Assembly (NCBI GenBank): GCA_050260775.1
Contig: JBLNCP010000044.1
Coordinates: forward strand, 19,306-83,305
Source of the DNA: CALABS01 sp050260775
GTDB lineage: Bacteria > Pseudomonadota > Alphaproteobacteria > Rhodospirillales > Magnetospirillaceae
DNA length: 64,000 bases
Direction: 5' to 3'
Position numbers and translations under genes: made by a program. Positions 36,501 to 42,871 of this stretch are shown in pieces. Within the stretch, counting starts at the first letter, position 1; every line of letters starts with the position of its first letter. The notes under the pieces were generated by a model. It saw nothing but the letters and a program-made list of their open reading frames with translations, made no database searches and was not told the origin of the DNA.

Positions 36501-36990
36501 CTTCCTCAGGGGCGCCCTGATCCACCGCCTGCTCCAGACGCTGCCCGACCTGCCGCCCGAGCGCCGCTCGGCGGCGACCATGCGCTTCCTGCAGCGTTCC
36601 GGGAGTGATTTCGACGTGGCCGAGCGGCTGAAGATCGCCGCCGAGGTGACGGCGGTGCTCGACCATCCCGGCTTCGCGCCGCTGTTCGCGCCGGGAAGCC
36701 GCGCCGAGGTGCCGGTGGTCGGACGCATCGGCGACCGCGCCATCGCCGGGCAGGTGGATCGCCTGGTGGTCACCGACGCCGAGGTGCTGGTGGTCGACTA
36801 CAAGACCAACCGCCGCCCCCCCGCGCAGGTGCCCGAGCTCTACGTCCGCCAGATGGCGGCCTACCGCCTGGCGCTGGCCTGCGTCTATCCGCGCCACCGC
36901 ATCCGCTGCGCCCTGGTATGGACGGACGGGCCGGTGCTGGTCGAGATCGAGCCCCAGGTGCTCGACGACGCCCTGACCGAGATGGTCTAG
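33535..36990 (+). CDS. addA: Double-strand break repair helicase-nuclease AddA
   Basis: An 1151-residue UvrD-type helicase with a C-terminal nuclease, the AddA subunit of AddAB, which processes DNA ends for recombination. Walker A is AASAGTGKTKVLTDR; helicase motifs include IDEAQDTNPDQW, AVGDAKQSIYSFQRADP and IMTVHGSKGLQAPIVFLPD. The nuclease motif GQVDRLVV with VVDYKTN is intact. The start ATG 33535 is preferred over a start 29 codons upstream inside a hairpin. The usual partner addB is not in the window; upstream is pnp. Confidence 0.93.
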   Translation: MTALAPSTLLDQASDRQRQAADPVASVWVAASAGTGKTKVLTDRVLALLLAGTPPHKLLCLTFTKAAAAEMSNRIAARLAGWATAPDEALAKDLGRLLGVAPDAATLVGARRLFARVLDVPGGMRIETIHAFCQSLLRRFPLEAGLAPHFQVMDDRDAGELLEQAKEEVLVRAREQADPALALALSTVSGLVHETAFPELMADLARDRGRLARLLKREDGCEGAIRAARDRLGLAPGDTAEGILAAACADDAFDVAGCRAAMTALSSGSAAEAARAAKMAAWLADPAGRAASFAEWRSVFLTNEGTVRAKLCTKTVAAAFPMAEATLSDEAERLLRVVDRLKAARVAEATAALLTLGHALLAAYEARKAARALMDYDDLILAARALLAREGVAPWVLFKLDGGIDHVLIDEAQDTNPDQWAVVAALTEEFFAGRGARETVRTVFAVGDAKQSIYSFQRADPRAFEEMRRLFARHVPDAGQLWREVALNLSFRSTQAVLDAVNAVFAPGGPARDGVAAADQDIIHLASRQGHAGLVEVWPPVEPRAVDDPDPWKPPVERIRGDSPRTRLAGLIARRIKAMVGHELLAAQGRPVRAGDVLVLVRRRGGFVEDLVRALKSLDVPVAGADRMVLAEQMAVMDLMALGRVLLLPEDDLTLATVLKGPLVGLCEDQLFRLAWDRGQASLWETLRARLGLDPDFERAWLFLSDLLAVADRLSPHGLFARILGPLGGKRRLLARLGADAEDPIDEFVSLTLAYERSHAPSLQGFLHWLEAGAVEIKRDLDQGGRDAVRIMTVHGSKGLQAPIVFLPDTLQVPTRGDRLLWLGEPEDEVLLWPPGAEANDAVCQAGRDAQKLAREREMRRLLYVAMTRAEDRLVVCGWQTRKAPPDGCWYNLVRWALAPIAGEVEDSFLAAADETAGAKVLRLACPQTAVVEEEPAREGLPPPAPLPEWVLRAPPGEPIPPRPLAPSRPDGEEPPVRSPLGPGDDGRRFLRGALIHRLLQTLPDLPPERRSAATMRFLQRSGSDFDVAERLKIAAEVTAVLDHPGFAPLFAPGSRAEVPVVGRIGDRAIAGQVDRLVVTDAEVLVVDYKTNRRPPAQVPELYVRQMAAYRLALACVYPRHRIRCALVWTDGPVLVEIEPQVLDDALTEMV

Positions 36991-37592
36991 TCCTTGCCGG
37001 TGATCGCCTTGACCTTGTTGACCGTCGACAGCATGCCCTCGAACAGCCCGCCGGGCGGAGCCGTGGTCAGGCCGGCCTCGAACAAGGCCGGGTAGTCGCC
37101 CTTGCCGAGCTTGGCCCGCAACGCCTTCAGATGGGCGCCGGCCGGCACCAGGTCCCAGGCGTGGGCGCTGCGGCCGTCACGCTCCTGGGCATGGGTCTCG
37201 ACCATGGTGAAGGTGTCGCGGTTGGCCGCGTCCATCACCTTGCGGAAATAGCGGTTGAGCTCGGCCGCGTCCGCCTTCTGCGCGTAGACCAGGCAGGCGC
37301 CGCCGTCCAGCAACGCGAGGGCGAACCCGCTGGCGGAGAAGGCGCGGCCGCCGCGCCCGGCCAGGAACGGATAGGACATCTCGGGCGGCAGCTCGGCCAT
37401 TTCCAGCCGCTGGCCCGGGCCGACGAGGGCCGCGACCTTGTCCGGCTCGGCCATGTGGGCGTAGCACGTCTCCATGAACAGGTTGACCGCCACCCGCGCC
37501 GCCTCGACGCGCTCGGGCGTCGCTGCCCGCCCCGGTGCCGCGGCGGTCACGGCCGCCAGGGCCAGGGCCAATGCCGCAAGCGGCCGCCTCAC
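36987..37592 (-). CDS. Uncharacterised periplasmic protein
   Basis: A 201-residue protein with an N-terminal signal peptide (RRPLAALALALAAVTAAAPG, cleavage after GRA). The mature part is a compact domain with two cysteines (METCYAHMAEP and GGACLVYAQK) that could form a disulfide. I do not recognise a characterised function. The GTG start at 37592 overlaps the stop of the upstream PNPOx-family gene as GTGA, and its stop overlaps that of convergent addA. Confidence 0.7.
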   Translation of the reverse strand: MRRPLAALALALAAVTAAAPGRAATPERVEAARVAVNLFMETCYAHMAEPDKVAALVGPGQRLEMAELPPEMSYPFLAGRGGRAFSASGFALALLDGGACLVYAQKADAAELNRYFRKVMDAANRDTFTMVETHAQERDGRSAHAWDLVPAGAHLKALRAKLGKGDYPALFEAGLTTAPPGGLFEGMLSTVNKVKAITGKD

Positions 37593-38173
37593 GCCTCGTC
37601 CTCCGGCCCGTCCGTGGGTAGGACTCCGGTGGGCAGGACTCCGGTGGGCAGGCCGTCGAAGCTGACGGCGTTGCGGTCCTTCCAGTAGCGGGCGATGCCC
37701 TCGGGCCCCTTGCGCTCGGCCCATGCCGGCAGCAGCGTCCGCTGGCCGACCAGGTCCATCAGCGGCACACCGAAACCGCACGAGCTGTTCACGCTCTCGA
37801 CCTCGACCACCACCACCTGGCGCTTGGCGGGATAGGCCGGGAACAGGCGGTCGAATTCCGCCCAGTCGCGGTCGTGGCGATGCACGGCGCGCCCCCGTCC
37901 GTACAGCCGCAGCACCTTCGGCTCGCCGGTGAAGGCGCAGAACATCAGGGTGATGCGGCCGTCGGCCAGCAGGTGGGCGGCGGTCTCGTTGCCGCTGCCG
38001 GTGAGATTGAGGAAGGCGACCCGGTTGGGCCCCAGGAGGGCGAGGGTGCCGTCCAGCCCCTTGGGGCTGAGGTTGATGCGGCCGCCGGGGGCCGCGGTGG
38101 CGACGAAGAACACCGCCTGGCTTCGGATGAAGTCGGCATGGGCGTCGCCGATGCTGTCGCTGAACTTGGCCAT
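37589..38173 (-). CDS. Pyridoxamine 5'-phosphate oxidase-family protein
   Basis: A 194-residue split-barrel flavin-binding protein. The FMN-site pattern is visible in VFFVATAAPGGRINLSPKG, FLNLTGSGNETAAHLL and LMFCAFTGEPKVLRLYG. This subfamily is not PdxH and is usually of unknown substrate. The C-terminus contains a tandem peptide repeat (LPTGV twice, then LPTD), produced by a 15-base DNA duplication around 37618-37648. It is coupled to the periplasmic protein downstream. Confidence 0.85.
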   Translation of the reverse strand: MAKFSDSIGDAHADFIRSQAVFFVATAAPGGRINLSPKGLDGTLALLGPNRVAFLNLTGSGNETAAHLLADGRITLMFCAFTGEPKVLRLYGRGRAVHRHDRDWAEFDRLFPAYPAKRQVVVVEVESVNSSCGFGVPLMDLVGQRTLLPAWAERKGPEGIARYWKDRNAVSFDGLPTGVLPTGVLPTDGPEDEA

Positions 38174-38211
38174 GGCGGCACCATAGCACCGGCGGCCTGC
38201 GGCTGAAAACC

Positions 38212-38634
38212 TCAGGCCTGGGCGCGGCGCAAATGGGCCTTGTAGCGCATGTCCTCGCAGGCGAGGTGCTCGATCAGCGCTCCGAACAGGCGCTTGACGA
38301 TGTAATGAAGCTCGTGCGGCGACTGACTGGTGACCAGCAGGCCCTCGATGGCGGTGACGGCCGCCAGCAGGGCTTCATGCTCGGCGTGGTGGTTGTCGAT
38401 GTCGGGGAAGCCGACGCGCGCCAGCAAGGCCTCCTCGTCCCGGAAATGCTGGGCCAGGCCCGCCAGGAACTTGCGGTAGAACCCCAGCACCGCCTCGCGG
38501 CCGGCACCCTCGGCCAGCGCGTCGGCGATGGCGTTGACCTCGTCGAAGAACGCCTGATGCTGCGCATCGATCAGCGGATCGCCCACGGCCAGGCCGCTCC
38601 GCCATTGGACCTTCAGATCACCCCACACGGACAT
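38212..38634 (-). CDS. Bacteriohemerythrin
   Basis: A 140-residue four-helix protein binding O2 at a di-iron centre. Iron ligands can be placed in DAQHQAFFDEVN (His), HFRDEEALL (His, Glu), NHHAEHEAL (two His) and the last helix LIEHLACEDMRYK (His, Asp). Such proteins are numerous in magnetospirilla and serve in oxygen sensing, storage or delivery. It is a single-domain form with no fused receptor. Confidence 0.93.
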   Translation of the reverse strand: MSVWGDLKVQWRSGLAVGDPLIDAQHQAFFDEVNAIADALAEGAGREAVLGFYRKFLAGLAQHFRDEEALLARVGFPDIDNHHAEHEALLAAVTAIEGLLVTSQSPHELHYIVKRLFGALIEHLACEDMRYKAHLRRAQA

Positions 38635-38684
38635 CCCCCACCTAAGATCGAAGGCCAGCCTGCCCTTCGTCGCCTTGCGCAGCC

Positions 38685-38969
38685 GTGACCGCCGTCAATT
38701 GGCGAAGTCTCGGATCAACTATCCCTCCGATTTCGGATATCCACACTGGTATTACTCCCGTGACGGTTCCATATACCTCCCGTACGGGCGCGACGCCCAC
38801 TCGGGCAACCCTAGGAGGGCTAGTTCCGCTGCGGATCTCAGCCGCATTCTTAGGCGGTGAGGCCGTTTTTTTGGGCAGAGACCCGGCGGGTGCTATCCTC
38901 CTGGTTGCAGATGGCCCGTGGCAATATAAACTAAATAACAAAATGCCCTTTATTAGTCCGAGGAAATGA
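38685..38969 (+). CDS. Doubtful small ORF in lower-GC gap
   Basis: The 415-base gap between hemerythrin and the XRE gene is poorer in GC than its surroundings. A GTG-started frame of 94 codons runs through it and ends LNNKMPFISPRK. A second overlapping frame (38675-38860, 61 codons) contains GYPHWYYSRDGSIYLPYG and stops inside the hairpin at 38837. Neither has a good ribosome-binding site or the codon usage of the genome, and neither is recognised. At most one is real. Confidence 0.2.
   Translation: MTAVNWRSLGSTIPPISDIHTGITPVTVPYTSRTGATPTRATLGGLVPLRISAAFLGGEAVFLGRDPAGAILLVADGPWQYKLNNKMPFISPRK
38837..38872 (+). terminator. Orphan terminator on the plus strand
   Basis: CTCA-g-CCGC pairs with GCGG-TGAG across a loop of about 8 bases, then GGCCG and TTTTTTT. 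No established plus-strand gene lies upstream for over 1.8 kb, so it points to a short transcript starting between about 38640 and 38800: a small RNA or an attenuated leader of the XRE gene. Confidence 0.55.
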
Positions 38970-39004
38970 AACCTGGGCTCCGGGGGTGGATAGGATAATT
39001 TAAG

Positions 39005-39033
39005 TTGCCCGGGCGTTAGAATGCGACTATGCA
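39005..39033 (+). promoter_or_regulatory. Candidate promoter of second XRE regulator
   Basis: TTGCCC (39005-39010), a 17-base spacer and TATGCA (39028-39033). Transcription from here would exclude the in-frame ATG at 39029 and favour ATG 39050, which has AAAAGG eight bases before it. Confidence 0.45.
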
Positions 39034-39049
39034 CAGGGAAAAGGTAGCC

Positions 39050-39505
39050 ATGCCTGATACAGCGGAAAACACCCGCGGATTCGAAGCCACTCCCCAACTT
39101 CAGCCGGCGAACATGACCACCAAGAACGACGCCAAGGGAGCACGCCCGACCAACCGTGCGAACGATACTGACCGTCATGTGGGCGCGCGCATTCGTGAGC
39201 GCCGGATCATGCTCGGACTCTCCCAGCAGCAGATGGCAGACCTGATCGGTGTGACCTATCAGCAGGCTCACAAGTACGAGCGCGGCATCAACCGTATTTC
39301 GGCGGGCCGGCTCTACGAGATCGCCCAGGTGCTGGGCGTGCCGGTCAGCTATTTCTTCGAGGGGCTCGACACTCAGCGTGTCACCGACCTGACGGCCCGC
39401 CAGCGCATGTGCCTGGAACTGGCCCGCAACTTCTCGACCATCCAGAACGAGAAGCACCAGGAAGCCCTATCGCAATTGGCGCGCGCCCTGGCCTCCGAGG
39501 CCTGA
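39050..39505 (+). CDS. XRE-family helix-turn-helix regulator (paralogue of 20862-21344)
   Basis: A 151-residue regulator. After a 40-residue polar N-terminus the HTH runs VGARIRERRIMLGLSQQQ, LIGVTYQQAHKYERGINRI and LGVPVSYFFEG. The same residues in the same spacing occur in the regulator at 20862 (for instance YERGANRV, VPVSFFF). The C-terminal 40 residues are helical. It is followed by a terminator and has no downstream partner gene, so it is likely a stand-alone regulator. Confidence 0.9.
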   Translation: MPDTAENTRGFEATPQLQPANMTTKNDAKGARPTNRANDTDRHVGARIRERRIMLGLSQQQMADLIGVTYQQAHKYERGINRISAGRLYEIAQVLGVPVSYFFEGLDTQRVTDLTARQRMCLELARNFSTIQNEKHQEALSQLARALASEA

Positions 39506-39524
39506 GCTTCCGCGCAATTTGCTT

Positions 39525-39556
39525 CACGAAGGGCGGCCATTCGGCCGCCCTTCGTG
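39525..39556. terminator. Bidirectional terminator between XRE gene and queG
   Basis: CACGAAGGGCGGCC, loop ATTC, GGCCGCCCTTCGTG: a perfect 14-base stem between convergent genes, with short A/T stretches on both sides. Confidence 0.85.
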
Positions 39557-39566
39557 TTAGGTGGTC

Positions 39567-40673
39567 CTACCACCATTCCTGGCGAACATGGCAATCTTTT
39601 TCATCTTCCAAAAGGCGTGCCTTGGCCGCTTGCCGCTCGGCCGGCCCCTTCAGGCGCTGGAAGGTCCAGACGGCGGCGCCGCGCACCAGCGGCGACGCAT
39701 CGGTGAGCAGGCGTTCGGCCACCGGGCCGAGTTCACCGTCGCCGCTGTTGCCGATGGCGATGAGCACGTTCCGCACGAAGCGGTCGCGGCCCACCCGCTT
39801 CACCGGCGACCCCGAGAACACCTCGCGGAACGCGGCGTCGTCCAGGGACGCCAGATCGGCGAGACGGGGCGCCATGAGTTCGGCACGCGGCAGGAAGTCG
39901 GGCTCGCGCGTCGGCCGCGCGAACTTGTTCCACGGGCAGACGGCCATGCAATCGTCGCAGCCGTAGATGCGGTTTCCCATCAACGGCCGCAGCTCCACGG
40001 GGATCGGGCCCTTGTGCTCGATGGTCAGGTAGCTGATGCAGCGGCGGGGATCGATGCGGCCGAAGCCTTCGATGGCGCCGGTGGGGCAGGAATCCTCGCA
40101 GGCGCGGCACTTGCCGCAATGGTCGCCCTCAGGCGGGTCGGGCGGCAGCTCCAGGGTGGTGTAGATCTCGGACAGGAACAGCCAGCTGCCGAACGAGCGC
40201 GACACCAGGTTGGTGTGGCGGCCGCGCCAGCCGAGGCCGGAGCGGCCCGCCAGCGGCTTTTCCATCACCGGCGCGGTGTCGACGAACACCTTCAGCTCGC
40301 CGCCATAGGTCTCGACCATCCAGCGCGCCAGCTGCTTGAGGCGGCGCTTGACCAGGTCGTGGTAGTCCTTGTTGCGGGCGTAGACGCTGACCGTGCCGCG
40401 CTCGGGGTGGCGATGCAGCGCCAGCGGATCGCCGGCCGGGCCGTAATTGGCCCCCAGCACGATGACGCTTTGGACCTCCGGCCACAGCCCCTGGGGGCTG
40501 GCGCGGCGCTCCACCGTCTCGGCCATCCAGCCCATCTCGCCGTGGCGGCCCTCGGTCAGATAGGCGTCGAGGTCGGCGCGCCACTGAGGATCGGCGGCGG
40601 CCGAGGCGAAGCCCACGGCATCGAAGCCGATCTCCAGGGCCTTGGCGCGGATGGCGTCCTTGGGCTCGGTCAT
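39567..40673 (-). CDS. queG: Epoxyqueuosine reductase
   Basis: A 368-residue cobalamin- and Fe-S-dependent enzyme that performs the last step of queuosine synthesis in tRNA. Two 4Fe-4S motifs are clear: CGKCRACEDSCPTGAI and YGCDDCMAVCPWNK. A C-terminal HEAT-like repeat (LLTDASPLVRGAAVWTF) is typical of the family. Start ATG 40673 (MTEPKDAIRAKAL) is preferred; ATG 40685 adds four residues. It shares direction with queF. Confidence 0.94.
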   Translation of the reverse strand: MTEPKDAIRAKALEIGFDAVGFASAAADPQWRADLDAYLTEGRHGEMGWMAETVERRASPQGLWPEVQSVIVLGANYGPAGDPLALHRHPERGTVSVYARNKDYHDLVKRRLKQLARWMVETYGGELKVFVDTAPVMEKPLAGRSGLGWRGRHTNLVSRSFGSWLFLSEIYTTLELPPDPPEGDHCGKCRACEDSCPTGAIEGFGRIDPRRCISYLTIEHKGPIPVELRPLMGNRIYGCDDCMAVCPWNKFARPTREPDFLPRAELMAPRLADLASLDDAAFREVFSGSPVKRVGRDRFVRNVLIAIGNSGDGELGPVAERLLTDASPLVRGAAVWTFQRLKGPAERQAAKARLLEDEKDCHVRQEWW

Positions 40674-40680
40674 TGGTCCT

Positions 40681-40774
40681 GTCATCCCGAGCGCAGCGAG
40701 GGAATCTCGTCTGGCTGCCGTCCCGATGGGTCGCGGCGTAAGGGGGCCCTCGTCGCCGCGCTCCTCGGGATGAC
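40681..40774. repeat. Dispersed palindromic repeat, family A
   Basis: Arms GTCATCCCGAG (40681) and CTCGGGATGAC (ending 40774), located between queF and queG in the same transcription direction, only a few bases from both genes. Confidence 0.8.
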
Positions 40775-40781
40775 CCTCCGA

Positions 40782-41240
40782 CTACCCCCGGCCGCGGTAA
40801 TTGGCGACGCCCTGGTCGGGCAGCCACAGGCCCTCGGGCGGCGGGCCCGACTGCCAGAACACGTCGATGGGGATGCCGCCGCGCGGATACCAGTAGCCGC
40901 CGATGCGCAGCCACAGGGGCTCGCAGGCATCGATCAGGCGCTTGGCGATGGACACGGTGCAGGCCTCGTGGAAGGCGCCGTGGTTGCGGAAGCTGGCCAG
41001 GAACAGCTTGAGCGACTTCGATTCCACCAGCAGCTCGTCCGGCACGTAGTCGATGACGATGTGGGCGAAATCCGGCTGGCCGGTGATGGGGCACAGCGAG
41101 GTGAATTCCGGCGCCGAGAACCGCACGAGGTAGCTGGTGCCCGGATGGGGATTGGGCACGGTCTCCAGCATCGCCTCGTCGGGGCTGGCCGGGATCGCGG
41201 TGCTCTGGCCCAGTTGGGTGAGGTGTTGGTAATCGGCCAT
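40782..41240 (-). CDS. queF: NADPH-dependent 7-cyano-7-deazaguanine reductase
   Basis: A 152-residue enzyme of the short (YkvM-like) QueF type, reducing preQ0 to preQ1. The nucleophilic Cys is in TSLCPITGQPDFAHI and the substrate-binding Glu in ESKSLKLFLASFRNHG. The start overlaps the hldE stop as ATGA. With queG two genes on, this gives two queuosine steps together. Confidence 0.95.
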   Translation of the reverse strand: MADYQHLTQLGQSTAIPASPDEAMLETVPNPHPGTSYLVRFSAPEFTSLCPITGQPDFAHIVIDYVPDELLVESKSLKLFLASFRNHGAFHEACTVSIAKRLIDACEPLWLRIGGYWYPRGGIPIDVFWQSGPPPEGLWLPDQGVANYRGRG

Positions 41241-42703
41241 CAGGCGGTCATCTTGCGAATGGTGTTGGTGGTGCTTTGTCCCTGGACCAGATCGGCGAGA
41301 ACCACCCTGCCGCCCCAGCCGATCACCTGCTCGGCCCCCACCACCGTCTCGACGGTGTAGTCGGCGCCTTTGATCAGCACGTCGGGACGCAGGCCCTCGA
41401 TCAGGGCGAGCGGGGTGTCCTCGCCGAAGATCACCACCAGGTCGACCGGAGCCAGCGACCCCAGCACGGTGGCGCGCGCCGCTTCCGACTGCACCGGCCG
41501 GGTCGGGCCCTTGAGGCGCGCCACCGAGGCGTCGGAGTTCAGCCCCACGACCAGGCGGTCGCATGCGGCCTTGGACTGGCTGAGCAGCGACACGTGGCCG
41601 GGATGCAAGAGGTCGAAGCAGCCGTTGGTGAAGCCGATCTTGAGGCCCTTGCGCCGCCAGCGGTCGACCAGTTCCAGCGCCGCGTCGAGGGTGCGGACCT
41701 TGGACTCGCCACTGACCAGATCGTCATGATGGAGCGCCGATACAAGCTCGCTGGCATAGGCGACGGCGGTGCCGACCTTGCCGACGACGATGCCGGCGGC
41801 GACGTTGGCGAGGCGGGCGCCTTCAAGCAGGCTGGCGCCGGCGCCCACCGCCGCGGCCAGGGTCGCCACCACCGTGTCGCCGGCACCCGAGACGTCGAAC
41901 ACCTCGCGCGCCTCGGCGGCCAGATGGTGGACGGTGCCGTCGCCGCTCACCAGGGTCATGCCGTCCTGGCTGCGGGTGACCAGGATCGCCTCGATGCCGC
42001 AGGTGTCGATGAGGTGGCGGGCGGCGGCGACGATGGCCTCGTCGCTGTCCACCGGCATCTTGGTCGCGTCCGCCAGTTCCTTGCGGTTGGGCGTCAGCAC
42101 GGTGGCGCCGCGGTACTTGGAATAGTCGGTCCCCTTGGGGTCGACGATCACCGGCAGGTTCCGCGCGCGGGCGCGGGAGATCAGCTCGCCCGGGATCGGC
42201 TCGGACAGCACGCCCTTGCCGTAATCCGACAGCACCATGGCCCGGACCTTGCCCATCAGCCGCTCGGCCCGCGCCAGGATCTGGGTGCAGGACGCGGCGG
42301 GCAGCGGGTCGCGGGTCTCGCGGTCGGCGCGCAGCAATTGCTGCGACGAGGCGAAGAAGCGGGTCTTGATGGTGGTCTGGCGCCCCGGCTCGACGATGAT
42401 GCAGGGGTCGATCTCGCAATGCTCGCCGACCAGGCGGGTGACCTCGCGGCCGGCGCCGTCGTCGCCCACCACCGACACGAAGGCCGGGGCGGCGCCCAGG
42501 GCGACCAGGTTGCGCACCACGTTGCCGGCGCCGCCCAGCATGGCGCTCTCGTGCTCGACCAGCACCACCGGGATGGGAGCCTCGGGCGAGATGCGCTCGA
42601 CCGAGCCATAGACGAAGCGGTCCAGCATGGCGTCGCCGACGCACAGCACCGACGCGCCCTTCAGCGTCTCCACCCGTTCGACCAGGACGGAAATCTCGGT
42701 CAT
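41240..42703 (-). CDS. hldE: Bifunctional heptose-7-phosphate kinase / heptose-1-phosphate adenylyltransferase
   Basis: A 487-residue fusion for ADP-heptose synthesis, feeding the LPS inner core. The N-terminal ribokinase-like kinase (1-330) has GDAMLDRFVYG, GGAGNVVRNLVALG and the catalytic DVSGAGDTVVATLA. The C-terminal nucleotidyltransferase starts at KIGFTNGCFDLLHPGHVSLL. ATG 42703 has AAAGGA six bases before it; ATG 42709 sits directly on that site and is less likely. It leads a leftward unit hldE-queF-queG. Confidence 0.95.
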   Translation of the reverse strand: MTEISVLVERVETLKGASVLCVGDAMLDRFVYGSVERISPEAPIPVVLVEHESAMLGGAGNVVRNLVALGAAPAFVSVVGDDGAGREVTRLVGEHCEIDPCIIVEPGRQTTIKTRFFASSQQLLRADRETRDPLPAASCTQILARAERLMGKVRAMVLSDYGKGVLSEPIPGELISRARARNLPVIVDPKGTDYSKYRGATVLTPNRKELADATKMPVDSDEAIVAAARHLIDTCGIEAILVTRSQDGMTLVSGDGTVHHLAAEAREVFDVSGAGDTVVATLAAAVGAGASLLEGARLANVAAGIVVGKVGTAVAYASELVSALHHDDLVSGESKVRTLDAALELVDRWRRKGLKIGFTNGCFDLLHPGHVSLLSQSKAACDRLVVGLNSDASVARLKGPTRPVQSEAARATVLGSLAPVDLVVIFGEDTPLALIEGLRPDVLIKGADYTVETVVGAEQVIGWGGRVVLADLVQGQSTTNTIRKMTA

Positions 42704-42803
42704 GCCCATTCCTTTACTGTGAGCGGCCCGCCTGGCCGATCCTCCACCGCATCGGCTACCGCAACCGCCGCGGGGTTGCAAGCCAAAAGGGGGTGTTACC
42801 CGG

Positions 42804-42832
42804 TTGAGCCCCCGCCGCCTTTGGCCTATTAA
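42804..42832 (+). promoter_or_regulatory. Candidate promoter of aldolase/dehydrogenase gene
   Basis: TTGAGC (42804-42809), 17 bases, TATTAA (42827-42832), 40 bases ahead of the start. On the opposite strand TTGCAA followed after 17 bases by TAGCCG could serve hldE from the same 160-base gap. Confidence 0.45.
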
Positions 42833-42871
42833 TGCCGCGCATTTCCGAACATTCAGCCCGAGGCCGCCCCG

